Of a stretch of 64,000 bases of DNA, positions 24,514-36,500 are shown piece after piece. The stretch covers positions 4,542,501 to 4,606,500 of the forward strand of contig NW_027478159.1 in NCBI RefSeq assembly GCF_051020975.1, given 5' to 3'. The notes under the pieces were generated by a model. That model was not told the origin of the DNA. It worked only from the letters and a program-made list of their open reading frames with translations, and made no database searches. The stretch is from Osmia lignaria lignaria. Its lineage: Eukaryota; Arthropoda; Insecta; Hymenoptera; Megachilidae. A program made the translations under genes and the position numbers. The stretch's first letter is position 1. Every line of letters begins with the position of its first letter.

Positions 24514-26445
24514 TGCAAATATCTCGGAAACGAAGCGAGCCATGGCAAAATGTTAAGAGACCGTTTTTGTAGAGAATTAAGTTTCCTACTTTTTATGTTC
24601 TATGATATTTTTTGATCAGACGCGTAGTTCTCGAGATATATCAAGATATTTAAAAGTTCCGAAGCCGCACCAACATAATAGAGATACAGAAACACCGTGG
24701 CCCCTTTCTTTGAGATAACTCTGCACTATTGCGAGCTGCAAATGCCACTTCCAGCTAAGCTGTGCAGAAGAAGAACAACAAGAAGAAGAAATATCTCGAA
24801 ATATGTCCGTCAGGCCCCTTCCCTTGAGATAAATCTGCAAATATCTCGGAAACGAAGAGAGCTATGGCAAAATGTTAAGATACCTTTTTTGTAGAGAATT
24901 AAGTTTCCTACAATTTATGTTCTATGATATTTTTTGATCAGAAGCGTAGTTTTCGAGATATATCGAGATATTTAAAAGTTCCGAAGCCGCCCCAACATAA
25001 TAGAGATACAGAAACACCGTGGCCCCTTTCTTTGAGATAACTCTGCACTATTGCGAGCTGCAGATGCCACTTCCAGCTTAGCTGTGCAGAGGAAGAACAA
25101 CAAGAAGAAAAAATATCTCGAAATATGTCCGTCAGGCCAGTTCCTTTGAGCTGAATCTGCAAATATCTCGGAAACGAAGCGAACTATGGCAAAATGTTAA
25201 GAGACGTTTTTTGTAGAGAATTATGTTTCCTACAATTTATGTTCTATGATATTTTTTGATCAGAAGCGTAGTTTTCGAGATATATCGAGATATTTAAAAG
25301 TTCCGAAGACGCACCAACATAATAGAGATACAGAAACACCGTGGCCCCTTTCTTTGAGATAACTCTGCACTATTGCGAGCTGCAAATGCCACTTCCAGCT
25401 TAGCTGTGCAGAAGAAGAACAAGAAGAAGAAGAAGTATCTGGAAATATGTCCGTCAGGCCCCTTCCCTTGAGATAAATCTGCAAATATCTCGGAAACGAA
25501 GCGAGCTACGGCAAAATGTTAAGAGACCTTTTTTGTAGAGAATTATATTTCCCACAATTTAGGTTCTATGATATTTTTTGATCAGAAGCGTAGTTTTCGA
25601 GATATATCGAGATATTTAAAAGATCCGAAGCCGCACCAACATAATAGAGATACAGAAACACCGGGGCCCCTTTCTTTGAGATAACTCTGCACCATTGCGA
25701 GCTGCAAATGCCACTTCCAGCTTAGCTGTGCAGAAGAAGAACAACAAGAAGAGGAAATATCTCGAAATATGTCCGTCAGGCCCCTTCCCTTGAGATATAT
25801 CTGCAAATATCTCGGAAACGAAACGAGCTATGGCAAAATGTTAAGAGACCTTTTTTGTAGAGAATTATGTTTCCTACAATTTATGTTCTATGATATTTTT
25901 TGATCAGAAGCGTAGTTTTCGAGATATATCGAGATATTTAAAAGATCCGAAGCTGCACCAACATAATAGAGATACAGAAACACCGTGGCCCCTTTCTTTG
26001 AGATAACTCTGCACTAGTGCCAGCCGCAAATGCCGCTTCCAGCTTAGCTGTGCAGAAGAAGAACAACAAGAAGAAGAAATATCTCGAAATATGTCCGTCA
26101 GGCCCCTTCCCTCGAGATAAATCTGCAAATATCTCGGAAACGAAGCGAGCTATGGCAAAATGTTAAGAGACCTTTTTTGTAGAGAATTAAGTTTCCTACT
26201 TTTTATGTTCTATGATATTTTTTGATCGGATGCGTAGTTCTCGAGATATATCAAGATATTTAACAGTTCCGAAGCCGCACCAACATAATAGAGATACAGA
26301 AACACCGTGGCCCCTTTCTTTGAGATAACTCTGCACTATTGCGAGCTGCAAATGCCACTTCCAGCTTAGCTGTGCAGAAGAAGAACAACAAGAAGAAGAA
26401 ATATCTCGAAATATGTCCGTCAGGCCCCTTCCCTTGAGATATATA
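24514..26445. repeat. 6-unit block, copy 2 (1,932 bp)
   Basis: The same ordered markers as the preceding copy, with a single GCCGCCCCAAC unit. Small differences include GTGCCAGCC near 26,019, where copy 1 has GTGCGAGCC, and GCGTAGTTC near 26,232 against GCGAAGTTC in copy 1. The few differences point to a recent duplication. Confidence 0.87.
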
Positions 26446-27314
26446 TGCAAATATCTGGGAAACGAAGCGAGCCATGGCAAAATGTTAAGAGACCGTTTTT
26501 GTAGAGAATTAAGTTTCCTACTTTTTATGTTCTATGATATTTTTTGATCAGACGCGTAGTTCTCGAGATATATCAAGATATTTAAAAGTTCCGAAGCCGC
26601 ACCAACATAATAGAGATACAGAAACACCGTGGCCCCTTTCTTTGAGATAACTCTGCACTATTGCGAGCTGCAAATGCCACTTCCAGCTAAGCTGTGCAGA
26701 AGAAGAACAACAAGAAGAAGAAATATCTCGAAATATGTCCGTCAGGCCCCTTCCCTTGAGATAAATCTGCAAATATCTCGGAAACGAAGAGAGCTATGGC
26801 AAAATGTTAAGAGACCTTTTTTGTAGAGAATTAAGTTTCCTACAATTTATGTTCTATGATATTTTTTGATCAGAAGCGTAGTTTTCGAGATATATCGAGA
26901 TATTTAAAAGTTCCGAAGCCGCCCCAACATAATAGAGATACAGAAACACCGTGGCCCCTTTCTTTGAGATAACTCTGCACTATTGCGAGCTGCAGATGCC
27001 ACTTCCAGCTTAGCTGTGCAGAGGAAGAACAACAAGAAGAAAAAATATCTCGAAATATGTCCGTCAGGCCAGTTCCTTTGAGCTGAATCTGCAAATATCT
27101 CGGAAATGAAGCGAACTATGGCAAAATGTTAAGAGACGTTTTTTGTAGAGAATTATGTTTCCTACAATTTATGTTCTATGATATTTTTTGATCAGAAGCG
27201 TAGTTTTCGAGATATATCGAGATATTTAAAAGTTCCGAAGACGCACCAACATAATAGAGATACAGAAACACCGTGGCCCCTTTCTTTGAGATAACTCTGC
27301 ACTATTGCGAGCTG
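26446..27314. repeat. 6-unit block, partial copy 3
   Basis: Matches the start of copy 2 for about 2.7 units, through the CAGCTAAGCTG and GCCGCCCCAAC units. It then diverges at 27315, where T replaces C, as the sequence enters the next duplicated block. Private changes include GGAAATGAAGCG near 27,104. Confidence 0.84.
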
Positions 27315-28532
27315 TAAATGCCACTTCCAGCTAGCTGTGCAGAAGAAGAACAACAAGAAGAAGAAATATCTCGATATATGTCCGTCAGGCCCCTTCCCTT
27401 TAGATATATCTGCAAATATCTCGGAAACGAAGTGAGCTATGGCAAAATGTTAAGAGACCTTTTCTGTAGAGAATTATGTTTCCTACAATTTATGTTCTAT
27501 GATATTTTTTGATCAGAAGCGTAGTTTTCGAGATATATCGAGATATTTAAAAGTTCCGAAGCCGCACCAACATAATAGAGATACAGAAACACCGTGGCCC
27601 CTTTCTTTGAGATAACTCTGCACTAGTGCGAGCCGCAAATGCCACTTCCAGCTTAGCTGTGCAGAAGAAGAACAACAAGAAGAAGAAGTATCTCGAAATA
27701 TGTCCGTCAGGCCCGTTCCTTTGAGCTGAATCTGCAAATATCTCGGAAACGAAGCGAGCTATGGCAAAATGTTAAGAGACGTTTTTTGTAGAGAATTATG
27801 TTTCCTACAATTTATGTTCTATGATATTTTTTGATCAGAAGCGTAGTTTTCGAGATATATCGAGATATTTAAAAGTTCCGAAGCCGCACCAACATAATAG
27901 AGATACAGAAACACCGTGGCCCCTTTCTTTGAGATAACTCTGCACTAGTGCGAGCTGGAAATGCCACTTCCAGTTTAGCTGTGCAGAAGAAGAACAACAA
28001 GAAGAAGAAATATCTCGAAATATGTCCGTCAGGCCCCTTCCCTTGAGATAAATCTGCAAATATCTCGGAAACGAAGCGGGCTATGGCAAAATGTTAAGAG
28101 ACCTTTTTTGTTGAGCATTAAGTTTCCTACTTTTTATGTTCCATGATATTTTTTGATCAGATGCGTAGTTCTCGAGATATATCAAGATATTTAAAAGTTC
28201 CGAAGCCGCACCAACATAATAGAGATACAGAAACACCGTGGCCCCTTTCTTTGAGATAACTCTGCACTATTGCGAGCTGTAAATGCCACGTCCAGCTTAG
28301 CTGTGCAGAAGAAGAACAACAAGAAGAAGAAATATCTCGAAATATGTCCGTCAGGCCCCTTCCCTCGAGATAAATCTGCAAATATCTCGGAAACGAAGCG
28401 AGCTATGGCAAAATGTTAAGAGACCTTTTTTGTAGAGAATTAAGTTTCCTACTTTTTATGTTCTATGATATTTTTTGATCGGATGCGTAGTTCTCGAGAT
28501 ATATCAAGATATTTAAAAGTTCCGAAGCCGCA
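26924..28532. repeat. 5-monomer tandem duplication, copy 1 (1,609 bp)
   Basis: Five units minus a 1-bp deletion (CAGCTAGCTG near 27,333). The left edge is bracketed by 26923 C versus 28532 A. The block includes GATATATGTCC and CCTTTTCTGTAG (27.4 kb), GGCCCGTTCCTTTGAGC (27.7 kb), and a unit with CACGTCC (28.29 kb). Confidence 0.8.
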
Positions 28533-29445
28533 CCAACATAATAGAGATACAGAAACACCGTGGCCCCTTTCTTTGAGATAACTCTGCACTATTGCGAGCT
28601 GCAGATGCCACTTCCAGCTTAGCTGTGCAGAGGAAGAACAACAAGAAGAAAAAATATCTCGAAATATGTCCGTCAGGCCAGTTCCTTTGAGCTGAATCTG
28701 CAAATATCTCGGAAACGAAGCGAACTATGGCAAAATGTTAAGAGACGTTTTTTGTAGAGAATTATGTTTCCTACAATTTATGTTCTATGATATTTTTTGA
28801 TCAGAAGCGTAGTTTTCGAGATATATCGAGATATTTAAAAGTTCCGAAGACGCACCAACATAATAGAGATACAGAAACACCGTGGCCCCTTTCTTTGAGA
28901 TAACTCTGCACTATTGCGAGCTGTAAATGCCACTTCCAGCTAGCTGTGCAGAAGAAGAACAACAAGAAGAAGAAATATCTCGATATATGTCCGTCAGGCC
29001 CCTTCCCTTGAGATATATCTGCAAATATCTCGGAAACGAAGTGAGCTATGGCAAAATGTTAAGAGACCTTTTCTGTAGAGAATTATGTTTCCTACAATTT
29101 ATGTTCTATGATATTTTTTGATCAGAAGCGTAGTTTTCGAGATATATCGAGATATTTAAAAGTTCCGAAGCCGCACCAACATAATAGAGATACAGAAACA
29201 CCGTGGCCCCTTTCTTTGAGATAACTCTGCACTAGTGCGAGCCGCAAATGCCACTTCCAGCTTAGCTGTGCAGAAGAAGAACAACAAGAAGAAGAAGTAT
29301 CTCGAAATATGTCCGTCAGGCCCGTTCCTTTGAGCTGAATCTGCAAATATCTCGGAAACGAAGCGAGCTATGGCAAAATGTTGAGAGACGTTTTTTGTAG
29401 AGAATTATGTTTCCTACAATTTATGTTCTATGATATTTTTTGATC
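28533..29445. repeat. 5-monomer duplication, copy 2 (close match part)
   Basis: Repeats the preceding block 1,609 bp downstream, including the 1-bp deletion near 28,942. Close identity lasts about 900 bp, after which substitutions accumulate (CAGAATCG near 29,446, GAGATCACTCTGCACG near 29,542). The unit just upstream is a hybrid: its left part carries GATCGGATGCG and its right part carries the GGCCAGTTCCTTTGAGC alleles. Confidence 0.78.
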
Positions 29446-32400
29446 AGAATCGTAGTTTTCGAGATATATCGAGATATTTAAAAGTTCCGAAGCCGCACCA
29501 ACATAATAGAGATACAGAAACACCGTGGCCCCTTTCTTTGAGATCACTCTGCACGATTGCGAGCTGGAAATGCCACTTCCAGTTTAGCTGTGCAGAAGAA
29601 GAACAACAAGAAGAAGAAATATCTCGAAATATGTCCATCAGGACCCTTCCCTTGAGATAAATCTGCAAATATCTCGGAAACGAAGCGAGCTATGGCAAAA
29701 TGTTAAGAGACCTTTTTTGTAGAGAATTAAGTTTCCTACTTTTTATGTTCGATGATATTTTTTGATCAGATGCGTAGTTCTCGAGATATATCAAGATATT
29801 TAAAAGTTCCGAAGCCGCACCAACATAATAGAGATACAGAAACACCGTGGCCCCTTTCTTTGAGATAACTCTGCACTATTGCGAGCTGCAAATGCCACTT
29901 CCAGCTTAGCTGTGCAGAAGAAGAACAACAAGAAGAAGAAATATCTCGAAATATGTCCGTCAGGCCCCTTCCCTTGAGATAAATCTGCAAATATCTCGGA
30001 AACAAAGCGAGCTATGGCAAAATGTTAAGAGACCTTTTTTGTAGAGAATTATGTTTCCTACAATTTATGTTCTATGATATTTTTTGATCAGAAGCGTAGT
30101 TTTCGAGATATATCGAGATATTTAACAGATCCGAAGCTGCACCAACATAATAGAGATACAGAAACACCGTGGCCCCTTTCTTTGAGATAACTCTGCACTA
30201 GTGCGAGCCGCAAATGCCGCTTCCAGCTTAGCTGTGCAGAAGAAGAACAACAAGAAGAAGAAATATCCCGAAATATGTCCGTCAGGCCCCTTCCCTTGAG
30301 ATAAATCTGCATATATCTCGGAAACGAAGCGAGCTATGGCAAAATCTTAAGAGACCTTTTTGGTAGAGAATGAAGTTTCCTACTTTTTGTGTTCTATGAT
30401 ATTTTTTGATCAGATGCGTAGTTCTCGAGATATATCAAGATATTTAAAAGTTCCGAAGCCGCACCAACATAATAGAGATACAGAAACACCGTGGCCCCTT
30501 TCTTTGAGATAACTCTGCACTATTGCGAGCTGCAAATGCCACTTCCAGCTTAGCTGTGCAGAAGAAGACCAACAAGAAGAAGAAATATCTCGAAATATGT
30601 CCGTCAGGCCCCTTCCCTTGAGATAAATCTGCAAATATCTCGGAAACGAAGCGGGCTATGGCAAAATGTTAAGAGACCTTTTTTGTTGAGCATTAAGTTT
30701 CCTACTTTTTATGTTCCATGATATTTTTTGATCAGATGCGTAGTTCTCGAGATATATCAAGATATTTAAAAGTTCCGAAGCCGCACCAACATAATAGAGA
30801 TACAGAAACACCGTGGCCCCTTTCTTTGAGGTAACTCTGCACTATTGCGAGCTGTAAATGCCACGTCCAGCTTAGCTGTGCAGAAGAAGAACAACAAGAA
30901 GAAGAAATATCTCGAGATATGTCCGTCAGGCCCCTTCCCTCGAGATAAATCTGCAAATATCTCGGAAACGAAGCGAGCTATGGCAAAATGTTAAGAGACC
31001 TTTTTTGTAGAGAATTAAGTTTCCTACTTTTTATGTTCTATGATATTTTTTGATCGGATGCGTAGTTCTCGAGATATATCAAGATATTTAAAAGTTCCGA
31101 AGCCGCACCAACATAATAGAGATACAGAAACACCGTGGCCCCTTTCTTTGAGATAACTCTGCACTATTGCGAGCTGCAAATGCCACTTCCAGCTTAGCTG
31201 TGCAGAAGAAGAACAACAAGAAGAAGAAATATCTCGAAATATGTCCGTCAGGCCCCTTCCCTTGAGATAAATCTGCAAATATCTCGGAAACGAAGCGAGC
31301 TATGGCAAAATGTTAAGCGACTTTATTTGTAGAGAATTATGTTTCCTACTTTTTACGTTCTATGATATTTTTTGGTCAGATGCGTAGTTCTCGAGATATA
31401 TCAAGATATTTTAAAGTTCCGAAGCCGCACCAACATAATAGAGATACAGAAACACCGTGGCCCCTTTCTTTGAGATAACTCTGCACTACTGCGAGCTGGA
31501 AATGCCACTTCCAGTTTAGCTGTGCAGAAGAAGAACAACAAGAAGAAGAAATATCTCGAAATATGTCCGTCAGGCCCCTTCCCTTGAGATAAATCTGCAA
31601 ATATCTCGGAAACGAAGCGGGCTATGGCAAAATGTTAAGAGACCTTTTTTGTTGAGCATTAAGTTTCCTACTTTTTATGTTCCATGATATTTTTTGATCA
31701 GATGCGTAGTTCTCGAGATATATCAAGATATTTAAAAGTTCCGAAGCCGCACCAACATAATAGAGATACAGAAACACCGTGGCCCCTTTCTTTGAGATAA
31801 CTCTGCACTATTGCGAGCTGTAAATGCGACGTCCAGCTTAGCTGTGCAGAAGAAGAACAACAAGAAGAAGAAATATCTCGAAATATGTCCGTCAGGCCCC
31901 TTCCCTCGAGATAAATCTGCAAATATCTCGGAAACGAAGCGAGCTATGGCAAAATGTTAAGAGACCTTTTTTGTAGAGAATTATGTTTCCCACAATTTAC
32001 GTTCTATGATATTTTTTGATCAGAAGCGTAGTTTTCGAGATATATCGAGATATTTAAAAGATCCGAAGCCGCACCAACATAATAGAGATACAGAAACACC
32101 GTGGCCCCTTTCTTTCAGATAACTCTGCACTATTGCGAGCTGCAAATGCCACTTCCTGTTTAGCTGTGCAGAAGAAGAACAACAAGAAGAAGAAATATCC
32201 CGAAATATGTCCGTCAGGCCCCTTCCCTTGAGATAAATCTGCATATATCTCGGAAACGAAGCGAGCTATGGCAAAATGTTAAGAGACCTTTTTGGTAGAG
32301 AATGAAGTTTCCTACTTTTTATGTTCTATGATATTTTTTGATCAGATGCGTAGTTCTCGAGATATATCAAGATATTTAAAAGTTCCGAAGCCGCACCAAC

Positions 32401-35400
32401 ATAATAGAGATACAGAAACACCGTGGCCCCTTTCTTTGAGATAACTCTGCACTATTGCGAGCTGCAAATGCCACTTCCAGCTTAGCTGTGCAGAAGAAGA
32501 ACAACAAGAAGAAGAAATATCTCGAAATATGTCCGTCAGGCCCCTTCCCTTGAGATAAATCTGCAAATATCTCGGAAACGAAGCGAGCTATGGCAAAATG
32601 TTAAGCGACTTTATTTGTAGAGAATTAAGTTTCCTACTTTTTACGTTCTATGATATTTTTTGGTCAGATGCGTAGTTCTCGAGATATATCAAGATATTTT
32701 AAAGTTCCGAAGCCGCACCAACATAATAGAGATACAGAAACACCGTGGCCCCTTTCTTTGAGATAACTCTGCACTACTGCGAGCTGGAAATGCCACTTCC
32801 AGTTTAGCTGTGCAGAAGAAGAACAACAAGAAGAAGAAATATCTCGAAATATGTCCGTCAGGCCCCTTCCCTTGAGATAAATCTGCAAATATCTCGGAAA
32901 CGAAGCGGGCTATGGCAAAATGTTAAGAGACCTTTTTTGTTGAGAATTAAGTTTCCTACTTTTTATGTTCCATGATATTTTTTGATCAGATGCGTAGTTC
33001 TCGAGATATATCAAGATATTTAAAAGTTCCGAAGCCGCACCAACATAATAGAGATACAGAAACACCGTGGCCCCTTTCTTTGAGATAACTCTGCACTATT
33101 GCGAGCTGTAAATGCCACGTCCAGCTTAGCTGTGCAGAAGAAGAACAACAAGAAGAAGAAATATCTCGAAATATGTCCGTCAGGCCCCTTCCCTCGAGAT
33201 AAATCTGCAAATATCTCGGAAACGAAGCGAGCTATGGCAAAATGTTAAGAGACCTTTTTTGTAGAGAATTAAGTTTCCTACTTTTTATGTTCTATGATAT
33301 TTTTTGATCGGATGCGTAGTTCTCGAGATATATCAAGATATTTAAAAGTTCCGAAGCCGCACCAACATAATAGAGATACAGAAACACCGTGGCCCCTTTC
33401 TTTGAGATAACTCTGCACTATTGCGAGCTGCAAATGCCACTTCCAGCTTAGCTGTGCAGAAGAAGAACAACAAGGAGAAGAAATATCTCGAAATATGTCC
33501 GTCAGACCCCTTCCCTTGAGATAAATCTGCAAATATCTCGGAAACGAAGCGAGCTATGGCAAAATGTTAAGAGACCTTTTTTGTAGAGAATTATGTTTCC
33601 CACAATTTACGTTCTATGATATTTTTCGATCAGAAGCGTAGTTTTCGAGATATATCGAGATATTTAAAAGATCCGAAGCCGCACCAACATAATAGAGATA
33701 CAGAAACACCGTTGCCCCTTTCTTTGAGATAACTCTGCACTATTGCGAGCTGCAAATGCCACTTCCAGCTTAGCTGTGCAGAAGAAGAACAACAAGAAGA
33801 AGAAATATCTCGAAATATGTCCGTCAGGCCCCTTCCCTTGAGATAAATCTGCATATATCTCGGAAACGAAGCGAGCTATGGCAAAATGTTGAGAGACCTT
33901 TTTTGTAGAGAATTAAGTTTTCTACTTTTTATGTTCTATGATATTTTTTGATCAGACGCGTAGTTCTCGAGATATATCAAGATATTTAAAAGTTCCGAAG
34001 CCGCACCAACATAATAGAGATACAGAAACACCGTGGCCCCTTTCTTTGAGATAACTCGGCACTACTGCGAGCTGGAAATGCCACTTCCAGTTTAGCTGTG
34101 CAGAAGAAGAACAACAAGAAGAAGAAATATCTCGAAATATGTCCGTCAGGCCCCTTCCCTTGAGATAAATCTGCAAGTATCTTGGAAACGAAGCGAGCTA
34201 TGGCAAAATGTTAAGAGACCTTTTTTGTAGAGAATTAAGTTTCCTACTTTTTATGTTCTATGATATTTTTTGATCAGATGCGTAGTTCTCGAGATATATC
34301 AAGATATTTAAAAGTTCCGAAGCCGCACCAACATAATAGAGATACAGAAACACCGTGGCCCCTTTCTTTGAGATAACTCTGCACTATTGCGAGCTGCAAA
34401 TGCCACTTACAGCTTAGCTGTGCAGAAGAAGAACAACAAGAAGAAGAAATATCTCGAAATATGTCCGTCAGGCCCCTTCCCTTGAGATAAATCTGCAAAT
34501 ATCTCGGAAACGAAGCGAGCTATGGCAAAATGTTAAGCGACTTTATTTGTAGAGAATTAAGTTTCCTACTTTTTACGTTCTATGATATTTTTTAATCAGA
34601 TGCGTAGTTCTCGAGATATATAAAGATATTTTAAAGTTCCGAAGCCGCACCAACATAATAGAGATACAGAAACACCGTGGCCCCTTTCTTCGAGATAACT
34701 CTGCACTATTGCGAGCTGCAAATGCCACTTCCAGCTTAGCTGTGCAGAAGAAGAACAACAAGAAGAAGAAATATCTCGAAAAATGTCCGTCAGGCCCCTT
34801 CCCTTGAGATAAATCTGCAAATATCTCGGAAACGAAGCGAGCTATGGCAAAATGTTAAGAGACCTTATTCGTAGAGAATTAAGTTTCCTACTTTTTATGG
34901 TCTATGACATTTTTTGATCAGATGCGTAGTTCTCGAGATATATCAAGATATTTAAAAGTTCCGAAGCCGCACCAACATAATAGAGATACAGAAACACCGT
35001 GGCCCCTTTCTTTGAGATAACTCTGCACTATTGCGAGCTGTAAATGCCACGTCCAGCTTAGCTGTGCAGAAGAAGAACAACAAGAAGAAGAAATATCTCG
35101 AAATATGTCCGTCAGGCCCCTTCCCTCGAGATAAATCTGCAAATATCTCGGAAACGAAGCGAGCTATGGCAAAATGTTAAGAGACCTTTTTTGTAGAGAA
35201 TTAAGTTTCCTACTTTTTATGTTCTATGATATTTTTTGATCGGATGCGTAGTTCTCGAGATATATCAAGATATTTAAAAGTTCCGAAGCCGCACCAACAT
35301 AATAGAGATACAGAAACACCGTGGCCCCTTTCTTTGAGATAACTCTGCACTATTGCGAGCTGCAAATGCCACTTCCAGCTTAGCTGTGCAGAAGAAGAAC

Positions 35401-36500
35401 AACAAAAAGAAGAAATATCTCGAAATATGTCCGTCAGGCCCCTTCCCTTGAGATAAATCTGCAAATATCTCGGAAACGAAGCGAGCTATGGCAAAATGTT
35501 AAGAGACCTCTTTTGTAGAGAATTAAGTTTCCTACTTTTTATGTTCTATGAGATTTTTCGATCAGATGCGTAGTTCTCGAGATATATCAAGATATTTAAA
35601 AGTTCCGAAGCCGCACCAACATAATAGAGATACAGACACACCGTGGCCCCTTTCTTTGAGATAACTCTGCACTATTGCGAGCTGCAAATGCCACTTCCAG
35701 CTTAGCTGTGCAGAAGAAGAACAACAAGAAGAAGAAATATCTCGAAATATGTCCGTCAGGCCCCTTCCCTTGAGATAAATCTGCAAATATCTCGGAAACG
35801 AAGCGAGCTATGGCAAAATGTTAAGAGACCTTTTTTGTAGAGAATTATGTTTCCCACAATTTACGTTCTATGATATTTTTTGATCAGAAGCGTAGTTTTC
35901 GAGATATATCGAGATATTTAAAAGATCCGAAGCCGCACCAACATAATAGAGATACAGAAACACCGTGGCCCCTTTCTTCGAGATAACTCTGCACTATTGC
36001 GAGCTGCAAATGCCACTTCCAGCTTAGCTGTGCAGAAGAAGACCAACAAGAAGAAGAAATATCTCGAAATATGTCCGTCAGGCCCCTTCCCTTGAGATAA
36101 ATCTGCAAATATCTCGGAAACGAAGCGAGCTATGGCAAAATGTTAAGAGACCTTATTTGTGGAGAATTAAGTTTCCTACTTTTTATGTTCTATGATATTA
36201 TTTGATCAGATGCGTAGTTCTCGAGATATATCAAGATATTTAAAAGTTCCGAAGCCGCGCCAACATAATAGAGATACAGAAACACCGTGGCCCCTTTCTT
36301 TGAGATAACTCTGCACTATTGCGAGCTGCAAATGCCACTTCCAGCTTAGCTGTGCAGAAGAAGAACAACAAGAAGAAGAAATATCTCGAAATATGTCCGT
36401 CAGACCCCTTCCCTTGAGATAAATCTGCAAATATCTCGGAAACGAAGCGAGCTACGGCAAAATGTTAAGAGACCTTTTTTGTAGAAAATTAGGTTTCCTA
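29446..36500. repeat. Array segment: reshuffled units with a recurring two-unit cassette
   Basis: A unit with the CCACGTCC allele followed by a unit with GATCGGATGCG recurs near 30.86/31.05, 33.12/33.31 and 35.05/35.24 kb, as it does at 0.28/0.47 and 28.29/28.48 kb. A unit with TTAAGCGACTTTATTTG recurs near 31.31, 32.60 and 34.53 kb. Spacings of 4 and 7 units appear between copies, but no block is repeated cleanly for long. The right end (about 35.0-36.25 kb) resembles the start of the window. No length changes occur here. Confidence 0.8.
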
